Origin: Ophiostoma sp. CBS 140.51
Taxonomy: Eukaryota > Ascomycota > Sordariomycetes > Ophiostomatales > Ophiostomataceae
Assembly (NCBI GenBank): GCA_029298735.1
Contig: JANSLP010000218.1
Location: forward strand, 1-56,007
Direction: 5' to 3'
Length of the DNA stretch: 56,007 bases
Shown here: positions 10,344 through 20,820 of the stretch, piece after piece
Layout of the letters: the number at the start of each line of letters is the position of its first letter
How positions within the stretch are numbered: position 1 is the stretch's first letter
Program-made: the position numbers and the translations under genes
Notes under the pieces: generated by a model
Told to the model about the DNA's origin: nothing
Databases searched by the model: none
Seen by the model: the letters and a program-made list of their open reading frames with translations, nothing else

Positions 10344-12438
10344 CTACTCGCTGCCGTTCTTGGCAGGAGTTTCCCGGAGGTGACGGTACTTTTGCGGCCA
10401 GATGCCAGACTTTCCAGGTGACAAAATACCGCTTGGGTCAACAGCGTCCTGTATGTGGTTAGCGTAACTTTCTGTGTAGACCGGACACATGAAAAGAATC
10501 GTGACAAGCTTACCTTGATCTTCTCAACAAACCGCGTGTAGGCATAGTTGTTGAAGTTGCTGTGCTGCGCAATGAGATCTGAAGAAAAAGAAAGAAAGAA
10601 AGAAAGAAGCATGTGTCAGTATACCAGGCACTCTGTGCAACAATTTGACTTTGAACTCACCCATAAAGTTGACGTGGGATCGATACATCCCGAATCCTCG
10701 AGCCGCACTGTCTTCGTGGAAGCCTAGGAACATCTTTTCGACATTTGTTGTTTGCTGGTGGTCTCTCTGGTTGTAAGCAAACATGTTCACCATGAGGATA
10801 TGGCGTTCGTGCATGAAAAAGTCCGTGGCCGGCTCAAACCCAGCCTCTTCGTAGCGCTTGTAGCTGGCCTGCAGCCACTCAAGAACGAGCTTGCCAGAGT
10901 TGGGGATGATGGGCGCATAGTCGCCGTGTGCACCTTTTCCAGTACCGTCTGCTGGCAGAGCCCAGTCGATAAACGGAAGACTGAACATGGACGAAACGCC
11001 AGTCATCAGGCGCCCATTGTCGGCGGGAATGTCTGTGTTCTTGAGCAGCTCACCATCTTTCCCAACAAAGAGCGTTCCCTTGACAGTTCCAGTGGGAACC
11101 TCGCGAGCGAGAATTTCCTGAATGTCGTCAAACTGAGCCTGCACCGTCCGCTTAGGGCCGTAGATGGCCCACCGAGCCACCCAGTAGCTCAAGCCAAATT
11201 GCTTCCCAATCTCTGCAAGACGCCACTCTGGGATGGCACCTTCACCCGACCAGAACTCATGCCGTTTTCCTAGTGTCGATATGATCTCGTTTCTGCTCAG
11301 GACCCAGACGCACGTCGGGATGAGGCCCGTCTGCCGCATTCGGCCGAGAGAGTCCACCAGTGGTTCCACATCCTCAAACAAGGGGACGGTCAGCGTGCAC
11401 TCCATATATGCCTGGGGCTGTGGAGTCAGCCAGATACTGAGCTTTGTCACAACACCGAGGTTGCTTTGCAAAAAGAGACCCTCGATAGACGGGCCATATG
11501 TGAACTTGGACAGAAAGGCAGAAGGCGAGCCGTCGATGCCGAACTGGCCCGTGCGGACAACATCGCCGTCGCCGAGCAAAACTTCCAGGCCCGAGATATT
11601 CTGGAAATGACAAAAATTGCCGCCAAATCCAGTGCCACGGTCGACAGTCTATAAATAACGACATTGTGTTAGCATGACGCGGAGACTGCATGGAGTGAAC
11701 TAGAACATTGTAAAGGATTTGTTTCTGAATACTTACATTGCCAGTGACACTACCCCAACTCAGAGACGGCGTGCTGGGCCATACTTTCTTTCCATTGTTA
11801 TTGCAGTAGTCGATGAGGTCCTTCCACGTCACGCCGGGCTCCACAACTGCGTACGAAAACTCGTCGTTGACCTCGATGATGCGGTTCATCTTGTGCAGGT
11901 CCAAGGCAACAGAGCCGTTGATTCTCGGGGCAGGGCCGCCATATCTGTCAAGATACCGCTTAGCATAAACTGTGTCCATATAAGGTCGAAGTAAACATAA
12001 CCAAAACATTCATCTTACCCCAGATTCTTGCCACGTGAAAAGGTCCACAGGGGAATTGAGTGCTTGGTGGCGATGGCCAACACGGCCCGCACTTGGTCCA
12101 CATTTGACGGGCTGTAATATTTAGCGCCTCGGGTCCCCTAAAGCAAACCAGAATTAAGTGTTCACTGACCAGACAGCGGCACTGGGGAGCTTCCGCTTTG
12201 TCGCGTCGTCCTCCGAGAGATCATACGGGTCAACGTAGTGCGACAGCCCTTCGCCAATAAAGACATTGTCTTTTCCAATGGCATGCGCGAACTCGCTGAT
12301 GGCCTGCGAAAACGTCTCCTGTGAAACGTCCGGAGGCAAGATGCTTGGGATGGCCACCTTTGGCGTCGAGAATGTCATGAGGTGGGCATCCTCGTACTCC
12401 TGGTCGGGATACGTGTTCTGTGGCTGAGCTGACGTCAT
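10344..12438 (-). CDS. Vanillyl-alcohol oxidase-type FAD-linked oxidoreductase, 575 aa
   Basis: Six exons: 12170-12438, 12019-12111, 11737-11944, 10661-11648, 10514-10578 and 10344-10448. Introns are 58, 74, 88, 82 and 65 nt; the joined length is 1728 nt. Splices restore AAV|CPSNVDQV, KNLG|YGGPAP, VTGN|TVDRGTGFGG and a C-terminal GILSPGKSGIWP. The N-terminal half is the PCMH-type FAD domain, with RGKNLGYGGPAPRINGSV and VEPGVTW; the C-terminal half is the p-cresol methylhydroxylase/VAO cap. The family oxidises para-substituted phenols such as vanillyl alcohol, 4-alkylphenols or 4-(methoxymethyl)phenol. I cannot identify the FAD-linking residue by eye. Exon 1 could in theory end at a later GTGAAC, but that intron would be only 28 nt. 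A TGTGGGG motif lies 284 bases upstream. Confidence 0.88.
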
Positions 12439-12721
12439 GGCGATTTCTCTTCTGTGCGTTCGTGAGATGTCGTATTGTAACAGATGGATAAGTTTCAGTC
12501 GGTTTAGGTAAGAGTGCCATTGCGCATGAGATATTTATTGTTGGGATTGAATTGACGTCTATTTTATTGTCTGAAGTCGACATGACGAAACTCTACTCGT
12601 GGCGCAATCATTGAGGCCCCAGCTGTCCATCACCCGTATTGTCGGCAAGACCCTGGCGACAAGGTGTGAACACCTCCGCGTCTACCCCGACACATCGAGC
12701 CTCCTTGTTACATCCGATGGG

Positions 12722-12728
12722 TGTGGGG
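12722..12728 (-). promoter_or_regulatory. CCCCACA motif upstream of VAO-type gene
   Basis: TGTGGGG on the plus strand, 284 bases upstream of the VAO start. It is one of 14 copies in cluster promoters and a candidate site for the in-cluster C2H2 regulator. Confidence 0.55.
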
Positions 12729-12920
12729 TAACATTACGATTCTCGCCCTGGGGTAGAAAACCGTGCGGGGAAAGCGAGAGCACGAGAGCGAGCGGGGTGA
12801 CTCTTCCCACAGCTTATGATGGGACGAGTGCTTTATCCGGATTCTGTGCAGAAGCATGTGGACGGGCATCGTTTTCTCATCCTATTTTGCAGTCGTTCGG
12901 TGTGTGAGGGAAAAATCATA

Positions 12921-12927
12921 TGTGGGG
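12921..12927 (-). promoter_or_regulatory. CCCCACA motif upstream of carboxylesterase
   Basis: Plus-strand ATGTGGGGG, 123 bases upstream of the carboxylesterase ATG. On the other strand it reads CCCCCACAT, the commonest extended form in this cluster. Confidence 0.55.
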
Positions 12928-13049
12928 GCGGCACTTAGACAATATACATGAATAATTACTTTCTACGAATACGGTAACGTGTATCTAATTGCATCAACGT
13001 ATCCAGTCGACAAAGTATTGTATGCTTGCAAGCAATTAACAGCGGTACA

Positions 13050-14958
13050 ATGGATGCCACGACCACTGTTTGGCAACACCCCACGATTGGAGATGTCAAG
13101 GGCATCGAAGACGACGGGGTTGTCCAATTTCGTGGCCTCCAGTATGGTGTCTTGGAGAACTGGCTGGCCAATGCCACACTTCCTAAATACAACAAGAACG
13201 ACCTCGACGCCACGCAGTTTGGGTGAGAGCCACAACATGAACGCAAAAATATTTGAAGAGGTACAGCACATCTTATCGATTTTTTTTCTCACAGACCAAA
13301 TGCTCTTCAGGCTCCTGGTGGGCTTGAAGTCGAGCAGCAGATCATCCAAGCGGCGCTCCCTCAGCCTACGGACCCAGGATCGTCTAGTACGTTGTGCTTG
13401 AATCTCAACCTTTCTGTTCCAAAAGGAGCAACTGCCAACAGTGACCTGCCCGTGCTTGTTTTTATTCATGGCGGTGGATTCTTCACCGGAGCAAACTGGT
13501 GGCCACAATATGATACACGACGCCTGGTTCGTCTGTCAGTGGCCCAAGGCCGGCCTCTGATTGTGGCCAACATCAAGTAAGAATACATTTTCAAACCTTG
13601 TATATGGCCGAATGGTCGAAGTCGATACACTACGCACCATTACTGATATTTGCAGCTACCGCCTGGGTATGGCGGGTTTTATGACCTCACAGGAACTGCG
13701 GGACGCAGGATATCATAGCAACAATGGCCATCACGACCAACGTCTTGCTATGCGCTGGATTCGGGAGAATATTTCTGGTTTTGGTGGCGATCCTTTACGG
13801 GTGACTGCATCTGGCGAGAGCATTGGGGGATGTACGTTCCGTTCCGTTATTTTTGTTCTCTTTCCGTGCGTCTGACACGCCAACATTGGCATAACTAACA
13901 AAACTGATTACTAGTATCTGCTCTCCGGCTTCTGTATCCCGACGAGAAACTCGCAAACCGTCTTATCGTCCTTGCCGGAGCCCCACCTCTCATGAACCCA
14001 CAGCCACTCGAAAGCGGCGAACGTGGATATTCGGAGGCCATTAAGGCACTACAGTCTGACACTCTTTTAACGGCCAGTGATCGAATTGCGGCTTTGATAT
14101 CGGCGTCACACGACGTCCTCATGAAAAACATGGATCCAACACTTCTTTTCACTCCGCTGATTGACGGCTCTCTTATCACCTGTGAGCCGACTTTTGATAC
14201 AATCACAAGGAATCCACCCTGGAAGAACTCCTCTTGTGAGGCAATCATGGCCGGCTACGCACCTCTCGACGTATGTTGTCTATTAATCCTGCAAACGTTA
14301 TTGAAAACACGGCTTTGCCAAGATACTGACTCAACAACAGGCAAGTGTATTTGGAATGATGGGCCTGCTCCAGCGCAAGTTTGGTATTGGTGCGACATTT
14401 GCAAGTCATGTTCGCAGAGAGCTAGTAGGCCATCCAGAGCACGCTGAAAGCCTACTTCAAGCCTATGATATTGGCTTACGTCATGATCAAGACGATACTG
14501 AATCGTTGATCAATATCCTGACTTTTGCCTCGGACATCGGCTACCGAGCTCCCGCAGAGGCTCTCGTCAACTCGTTTTCTCGTGATGCATTTCTCTTTAA
14601 ATTTTCCGAGCCTAACCCATGGGAGGGCACTTTCAAAGGATATACTACGCACGTTCTCGACGTTGTATTTCTCTTTCAAAACCACACCGAACTACTCCAG
14701 GAGCGTCAAGTCGAAGCTGGCAGACAACTTGCGAGTACCGTTATCGACTTTGTGCACGGTGCTGCACCTTGGCCAAAATACGACGGGTCCGAGACCAGTT
14801 CCATGGCTATTTTTAAAGACGGTGCAAAATCATGTTCAGATAGCCGTGTTACCGCTAGTTCAGCGTACGGCGTTTTAAAGAGCGTTAGCCTGGGTATTGG
14901 ACTTGATCGTCTCGCTGCCATGGTCATTTCTTTTGTTTTTGGTACATCAGATCAATAG
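13050..14958 (+). CDS. Type-B carboxylesterase/lipase, 534 aa
   Basis: Five exons: 13050-13222, 13295-13576, 13656-13831, 13915-14270 and 14341-14958; introns of 72, 79, 83 and 70 nt, joined length 1605 nt. Alpha/beta hydrolase of the carboxylesterase B family. The oxyanion loop HGGGF is at residues 116-120, INYRLGMAGF at 151-160, and the nucleophile elbow GESIGG with catalytic Ser207 replaces the usual GESAGG. A candidate catalytic His lies in YTTHVLDVVFLF in the C-terminal third; the acid residue is not clear to me. No signal peptide is evident, so an intracellular esterase acting on a small ester is likely. It is divergent from the VAO-type gene and carries a TGTGGGG motif upstream. An in-frame TTG precedes the chosen ATG. 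Confidence 0.88.
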
Positions 14959-15401
14959 AGTCTACTTAGATCTGTTTTGCGAATGTTATTATTGTTATTC
15001 TATTTTTTATTCGTCACACAATTTTCTTTCTTTTTTATAAATAATAATTCACAAATTTGTTCTGGACAATAAATTCACAGCTCACCAGATTTACATGTGT
15101 TTTGGTCAGTTTTTATCCAAAGTACAGTAGAACCCATAATTCACTCTTGCTAAATCATTACATCGGTACCGTGACATAGTATTGGTACCAGCATCACAGA
15201 AAAGAAGTATAAATGACGAGTCAATCATATTTGTGACGGACGGACCACAACTTTTGCATTGGACTTTAGGACTGTCTTAGGAGCACGTTGTTCCGCACGT
15301 GATCTCCCCAGTGTTATTGATGCATATATAAAATGAGGAAGGTGGGTCCAAATTGCAGACTGAGCCAATGAGAGGGCGAGACGTCAACAATCATTTTCTC
15401 C
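14959..15401. other. AT-rich convergent spacer
   Basis: About 440 bases between the stops of the carboxylesterase and the MFS gene. It is AT-rich with several T runs after 14990, consistent with 3' ends of both transcripts. No gene seen. Confidence 0.5.
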
Positions 15402-17160
15402 TCAAACCTCAGAGTGTGTCGTGATATTCCACTTTTCCAGCACATTATGTCTCGACCAGAACAAGCGGTACTTCTTCCCAAACATGTAGACCAGAACCGT
15501 AGTGGATACAAATACCAAGCTAATGGCGCCAAATGTGTAGAATGGTGCGCGAGGACCAGCAGATGCGGTCCAGTCGTTGACAAAGTAGCTGTATCCGTAG
15601 AACAAAAAGTTCTTGAACATGACGTTGGCGATAAATATCTCACTGCTCATCCCCCGGAATGCATCGATTGTGTAGGAGCTATAAGTGCCTTGGCTTATTG
15701 TTAGTCACAAAGGGTACAATGAGAGAGGGGACGCGGAGAGATGGGCACGTACCTATGACAAAAGAACATCCGCAAAGCATCACACCCCACATGACGGCAA
15801 CGGCATACACGTTCCCTTGAGATCCAGACAATGCGCCGAATCCAAAAAGACCGATACCAGCGAGAAGTCCAAGCGGCGTTAAAGCCAGACGGAATTCCGG
15901 CTCGTAGATACCGCCATTCTTTTTGGTGAGCCAGAGACTCAGCGGGTCAAGAACGGCACCAACAAGGACAGCGCCAACTGCCCCACCAACAAATGGGCCC
16001 AAGGAAATGTAGCCAACCGCGGCACTGGAGAGGAGATAAGGCGGCGGCGAGAACAGCTGGGCCGTGACGTAGGCAATCGCAACATAGAAGGACGTCACTG
16101 CACCCGTAATGAAAATCGTCCAAAGAGCCAATAGGTTAAGGCACACAACAAATGGCGCTGCGATGAGACCCAACAGATTCTCGTCGGAAAAAGAACCATT
16201 GTACACTGCTAGTTCTTGCCAGAAAGTCTTTTTCTTAGGCAGGATTGTTGCCTCAGACGGTAGTGAGTATGCAACGGCCGCTTCAACATGTTGTGCCTGG
16301 GTCTCCGCAGTGGCAGCTCCGTTCTTCTCGGTATCCACCACGCAGTCCGTCTGTTCCATGGATGGTGGACTGCGAATGTAGCTTGTCTCTGGAGCGAAGA
16401 AAAACAATAGAAGCAGTTGCAATCCAAGGCAGACATTGAGAATGTGGAATAGATAGTGCCAGCCGAGAGAATATGTGATGCTGCCGGCCACAACCGAGAT
16501 GAGATTCGACACACAGGTCAAGGTGAACGTGATGACCATTGTCCAGACACCTCTCTGGTGCACAAAGAACAGGTCGCCAACGCAGCTGAACACAAGAGAT
16601 TCATAGGCAGCTAGTGAGAAGCCTTGCACCGTGCGAGAGGCTAATAATAAGCCATAAGTGGAGCTGACCGAGCCGATGATTGTGCCAATGAGGCACATGG
16701 TGGACGAGAAGAGGAAGATGGGACGCTTGCCGTACTTTCGAGAGAGTGCCGAGACCAGTGGTCCACAAGCACCAGCAACAAGAAGCTGGTAGCCCGAGAT
16801 GAGAGTTATTGCACCAAAGGAACGGTCCAGCTCTTCAGCTAGAATGGCAAGACTTGCATTGAGAAGTGGCCCGGTGCAGCTGCCGCAGAAGCACGAGCCC
16901 ATGACCAAAATAATCATGGTGGTGTACTTCTTCCATGTCGGCCAGTTCAACGGATCGTTGGGATCATTAGATGGCTGGGGAGTCAGGACAAGGTCGCTGT
17001 GACGTCCAGATCCGCGTTTGAGCAGATCACCATGGGCGTCGATGCGTTCTGCAGCTTCGGCTTCCAGGGCCACGGTGCCTGGGACAGCCCCTGGCGATCG
17101 AGGTTCGAGGACACCAAGGCCCATTCTGTCGAAAGGTAATATATTCAAGCCAACGGGCAC
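15402..17160 (-). CDS. MFS transporter, DHA1-like, 564 aa
   Basis: Two exons: 15753-17160 and 15402-15688. The 64-nt intron joins SFVIG|TYSSYTIDAFRG; its acceptor is AAG rather than the usual YAG, so the exact site is a little less sure. A cytoplasmic N-terminal tail of about 75 residues ends in the motif NDPLNWPTWKKY, characteristic of fungal drug:H+ antiporter-1 relatives, followed by about 12 hydrophobic segments with a central loop (residues about 270-325) rich in charged residues. The loop after the second helix has LSRKYGKRPIF, the family's G-x-x-x-D-R-x-G-R-R-like signature. It would move a small organic substrate across the plasma membrane. The position inside the catabolic cluster suggests the cluster substrate or its toxic intermediates. 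Two CCCCACA motifs lie upstream. Confidence 0.85.
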
Positions 17161-17589
17161 ATAAATGTGAGTGGTGTGTTAAGTAGATGTGAGAAAATAT
17201 TGTGGTTGTGGAAATGGGATTGACAATGGAGAGATCGTGAGGTTTGAATTAGCATAAAATGGATGGCTTAGCTATCTATGTATATATCAAGCCCTGGACG
17301 TTGCACATACCTCCTTTCTCAACAACCACCCACAGTGACTTCAACTTGACACAAGATACACCACATGTGTCAACAGAAGGTATCGTTGTATGAAATTGTG
17401 GGGAAACGAGGCTGCAGAATATCACCCCCCACATTCCCACATTACCCACACCCTTCCCACACTCTTGCTTGGCAGTGACATCCCCACTTCCCCAGATTTA
17501 ACACATCCCAATGTCAGGTCTGAGTTCCAGGAGAAAGAATAGGTATATGAGTTAAGGGAAATGTAATATGGAAATTATCAGCTGCGGCG
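17161..17589. promoter_or_regulatory. Promoter region of MFS gene / 3' spacer of MBL-fold gene 1
   Basis: 429 bases containing a C-rich stretch at 17424-17466 with repeated CCCACA/CCCACAC units and two full CCCCACA motifs. No ORF of interest. Confidence 0.5.
17397..17433 (-). promoter_or_regulatory. Two CCCCACA motifs upstream of MFS gene
   Basis: TGTGGGG at 17397-17403 and CCCCACA at 17427-17433, 237 and 267 bases upstream of the MFS start, on opposite strands. More degenerate CCCACA copies follow within 35 bases. Confidence 0.55.
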
Positions 17590-19131
17590 TTAATGCTGCA
17601 CTGTGTCAATAAACCCCTTATCACAGTCCCACTCCATGACGGTGTTGTCAGCACGCCTCAAGCCACGGACCATAACATCCTGGCCCGATGTGTTGTCCCT
17701 CGGCAACTCATTCAAAAAGGCCCAGCAAGTCATGTCCTTGTAGCCACGCTCCCGCCAGTCGTTGATATCCTGTTCGGGGTGGTTATTGTAGAGGGGCAGT
17801 GTGTCGAACAAGGCATGGTCGTGTGCCATACAGACGAATACGCCAGGGTGTGCATCGAGAAGCTTGATCTTGTCAACGCTAGTCTGGGCATCACGAGGGT
17901 ACGCATAGACAGAATCTAGTGTGGTAGCTATGTTGTAAAAAGGAGTCGTCCGGCCAGCCACTTCATCCACATTCATATCGTCCTTTTTGTCTCCCGATGA
18001 CGAGGGATGGATGTTCTGGAAAAAAGAGCAAGGACATGGGCACGGGTAGTGTCCTGCGTCAAGCTGACCATCTGGGATAACTGATGGAATAGGAAGATAT
18101 AAGGTTGGCCGCAAAACACCAGAAAAGTGGCACGCGTCGGCGCCCATTAGCACAAATGTATCAGGTGTGGTCCGGGCCAATCCACAAATATGGCCAAGTG
18201 CGTGCTAGTAGCATTATTAATACTCATTGCTCATTGCAAGAGATACTTTGATACCCATTGAATGTAAAGGAACGTAGATGGAAATGCGACAACTTACACC
18301 GGGAACATCTAGGAGATAGAATGATCCATCCCTAAAGTAGTCATGGGCCGGAAATCCAGCGATATTAATGTCGAACCTCGGTTCGTGGATACGGTGTCCC
18401 CTGAATAAAGTCAGCCACAGCTACTCCGCCCGTGCATTTGTTGCCACAAGATACAATCAAAGAAACGTACTGGAGATCACTCTGTAGGACAGGGCATTCG
18501 GAGTTCTCAGGCCAGCCAGGCATGAAGCTCTCCGTGAAGCCCCGGCCCACGACGATGTCAACTGATGGTGGAAATCGGGATCCGTCACCAATATGGTCCC
18601 AATGCCAGTGGCTCCAAACAATCGACTCTACACAAAAGAATGTCAGCCTCGTCATCCATGGTACAACTTTGGTATATACAGGGACACACTCAAGTTCTCG
18701 AGATTGAAGCCGGTCGATGTCAGAATCTCATCTATGCCGTAGTCGACCTGCATGCCAACGAGGTTTTTCCCAATCATAGCGCAGGTCTGTGGCGAGCTAT
18801 TCCAGTAGTCCTTCCGGGAGCCAGCGTCAAAGAGCACATATTTAGGTAGAGAGTCATCGTTCGGTTTGTGCTCAATCAGAAAGCACATGGTCTTCAAATT
18901 GAGAACTGTATGATTCGGTATGGGGGCTTGGACAAACGCATGCGCATTGCACGACATGCGTGTCGTCGAGTCAATGGCCTTCACTCTGACAGTAGCGGAG
19001 GAGGGCGGCAAGTTTAGCCTAGGGAGCGCTTTGGGGCGAATATCGGTCATTGTGACAGAAGGTAGAGAGAAGTATGCACAAAGTAGCATGACGGGCAGCA
19101 GATGATGGGCGAAATGAGTAGTATTTGCCAA
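17590..19131 (-). CDS. Metallo-beta-lactamase-fold hydrolase 1 (lactonase-like), 438 aa
   Basis: Four exons: 18690-19131, 18471-18627, 18298-18400 and 17590-18204; introns of 62, 70 and 93 nt, joined length 1317 nt. The zinc motif HWHWDH is at residues 154-159. Splicing also restores LLDVPG|HALGHICGLAR, the second metal-binding stretch, then GADACHF with the bridging Asp, and a late His-Asp in VCMAHDHAL. This pattern is that of the acyl-homoserine-lactonase-like branch, which opens lactone or lactam rings. It has features its two paralogues lack: a hydrophobic N-terminus (residues 8-27) that may be a signal or anchor, a Cys-Pro repeat (YPCPCPCSFF), and a long C-terminal extension. Translation could instead start at Met28, removing the hydrophobic part. 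Confidence 0.85.
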
Positions 19132-19170
19132 CTAAATAGGCGAATTTCAATTGTAAAGTTGCTACAAGTA

Positions 19171-19177
19171 CCCCACA
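19171..19177 (+). promoter_or_regulatory. CCCCACA motif upstream of MBL-fold gene 1
   Basis: CCCCACATG, 40 bases upstream of the MBL-fold gene 1 start and within the short spacer to the next gene. Confidence 0.5.
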
Positions 19178-19290
19178 TGCTTCATGTATTATTATTTTTA
19201 TTTTTTTCTCAATTATACTGCACTGGGTTTCGGCTGGCTAAATAATCTGTTCGTTCTCGTCTTTTCAAGCCGGCATCGCTCGAACCCATC

Positions 19291-20428
19291 TCAATTCTCA
19301 TTCAGCCACTTGTACACAACTCTGGCATCCTTTCCCTTGTACCTGTCGTCCGACATTGCTTCCTGAAAAGCAGTCTGGGTTGGCCCATCCAAAATCGTTC
19401 TGGCACCAACCATTTTAGCCAGATCAGTGCCCATGCCGAGCACCTTTGCACACAGCTCAATGCGGAAGCCGTCTTCATAGTTTCGACTGCTGGGCACATT
19501 GGGCTGCACTCCGGGAACGGGGTTGCTCTTACTCGTCACCCAGCACTGGCCACCACTCACATTGATGACGTTCGTGAGAAGCTTGGGATCTAGCCCGGCC
19601 TTGACACCGATGTTCAGTGCTTCAGACGCTGCCAGGGATGTGATGGCGCTGAGGTAGTTGTTGATGACCTTGAATGAAGTTCCCGCGCCAACATCACCAC
19701 ACAAGAAAATGCCATCTGCATTTCCCATGTGCTGCAAGTGTGACTTTACCACAGGATACACTTCATCTGCAGATGCCGGGGCACAGCCAACCATAAATGT
19801 GAGGGTACCTGACTTGGCGCCCATGGGACCACCAGAGACAGGAGCGTCAACGAATGTTAGTGTCTGAGAAAGCTCTGATGCAGACAAGTCTTGTGTCGCC
19901 TTTGCAACCGACATAATTGTGGATGTCTCGATGGTCCCACACTCCATGATCAGTTTCTTGTCTGGCTGACCCGTAGTTGGATCGCGCTCTGCAGCACGGG
20001 CACCTGCAAGGATGCCATTGTCGCTATGAAGATAGACAGTATTGACAGCGGCGGAGTTTGGAAGCATTGTGATGACGGTGTTCTGCAATCTGCTGTTAGC
20101 CAGCTAAACACCAGTCCTACTGCGTGGCACGTATTACTTACCGCTGACTTTGCCGCCGCAAATCCGCTCCCAACAGCAGCCACAGTTGCTGCTGTGGGTG
20201 AGTTGGTCTGCCCCGTTTCGGCAATGAACTTTGCAACTGCTTCGCTGCTAACATCGCAGACCAAAAGTGTCTTGGACGCATCGAGACCCCTGAACAAGTT
20301 TACGGCCATGGGATAGCCCATAACACCGAGGCCTACACGGTCGTATCAGAACACACATTGGTCGAGCTCTTCGGGGACGTGCTTAACATACCGATAAAGG
20401 CAATCGTGTTTTGCGGCGAGCTTGTCAT
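19291..20428 (-). CDS. 3-hydroxyisobutyrate dehydrogenase-type beta-hydroxyacid dehydrogenase 1, 339 aa
   Basis: Three exons: 20392-20428, 20142-20332 and 19291-20082; introns of 59 and 59 nt, joined length 1020 nt. The first exon is only 37 nt; joining it gives TIAFIG|LGVMGYPMA, the N-terminal dinucleotide-binding signature (GLGVMG, residues 13-18). DAPVSGG at 155-161 is the substrate-binding motif and the catalytic Lys214 sits in TSFKVINNY. The family oxidises beta-hydroxy acids (3-hydroxyisobutyrate, tartronate, related acids) with NAD(P)+. The second intron lies at the same place and phase as the only intron of its paralogue at 30757-31891, so the two share ancestry. It sits between two MBL-fold genes. 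Confidence 0.88.
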
Positions 20429-20820
20429 GTTTAATATTGTGGTGGGCGAAAATGATTTTGGTGCCGTCGTGGGTTACTCTGCTTGACATTTTTTCTTCCT
20501 TGTCTCTTCTACCCTTGTTTTTGTAGTGCGATATTCCTTGTTGGTGGCGCTGGAAACGCCGAATGAGGCCGCTGGAAGTTTGTAGCCCGCTGCCTGTACT
20601 CCGCAGTTGCTTCAAAATTACTCCACATGGGCAGGCCGCAATGTGGGGGTTGTCACTTACACGGGCCTGGCCGTCCGCACCTGTCTTTTTTGCAGAACTG
20701 ACTTTCACAGAGGGCAGGCGCGAAGGGCTCCGACAACCAACACACAGCAGGGTTTTTTTGGGTTTAAAAAAAAAGTAACAATGAAGTATTATTTCAATTT
20801 CTGTTGCTTGCAATGGCAAT
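20429..20820. promoter_or_regulatory. Promoter of hydroxyacid dehydrogenase 1
   Basis: 392 bases with one TGTGGGG motif at 20642 and an A9 run at 20767-20775 near the stop of MBL-fold gene 2. An ORF here in another frame is an artefact of the short first exon. Confidence 0.5.
20642..20648 (-). promoter_or_regulatory. CCCCACA motif upstream of hydroxyacid dehydrogenase 1
   Basis: Plus-strand AATGTGGGGG, 214 bases upstream of the chosen ATG. Confidence 0.55.

Larger units (their letters stand above)
12439..13049. promoter_or_regulatory. Divergent promoter of VAO-type and carboxylesterase genes
   Basis: 611 bases between two divergent genes. It carries two TGTGGGG motifs (12722 and 12921), one nearer each gene. 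No convincing ORF. Confidence 0.55.

Noticed and set aside
10579..10615. GAAA/CTTT microsatellite as a feature
   Set aside because: It is the polypyrimidine tract before the acceptor of the fourth intron of the VAO-type gene.
12140..12169. Alternative 28-nt intron after the first exon of the VAO-type gene
   Set aside because: Too short for fungal splicing; the 58-nt intron with a CTAAAT branch point gives the expected AAVCPSNV sequence.
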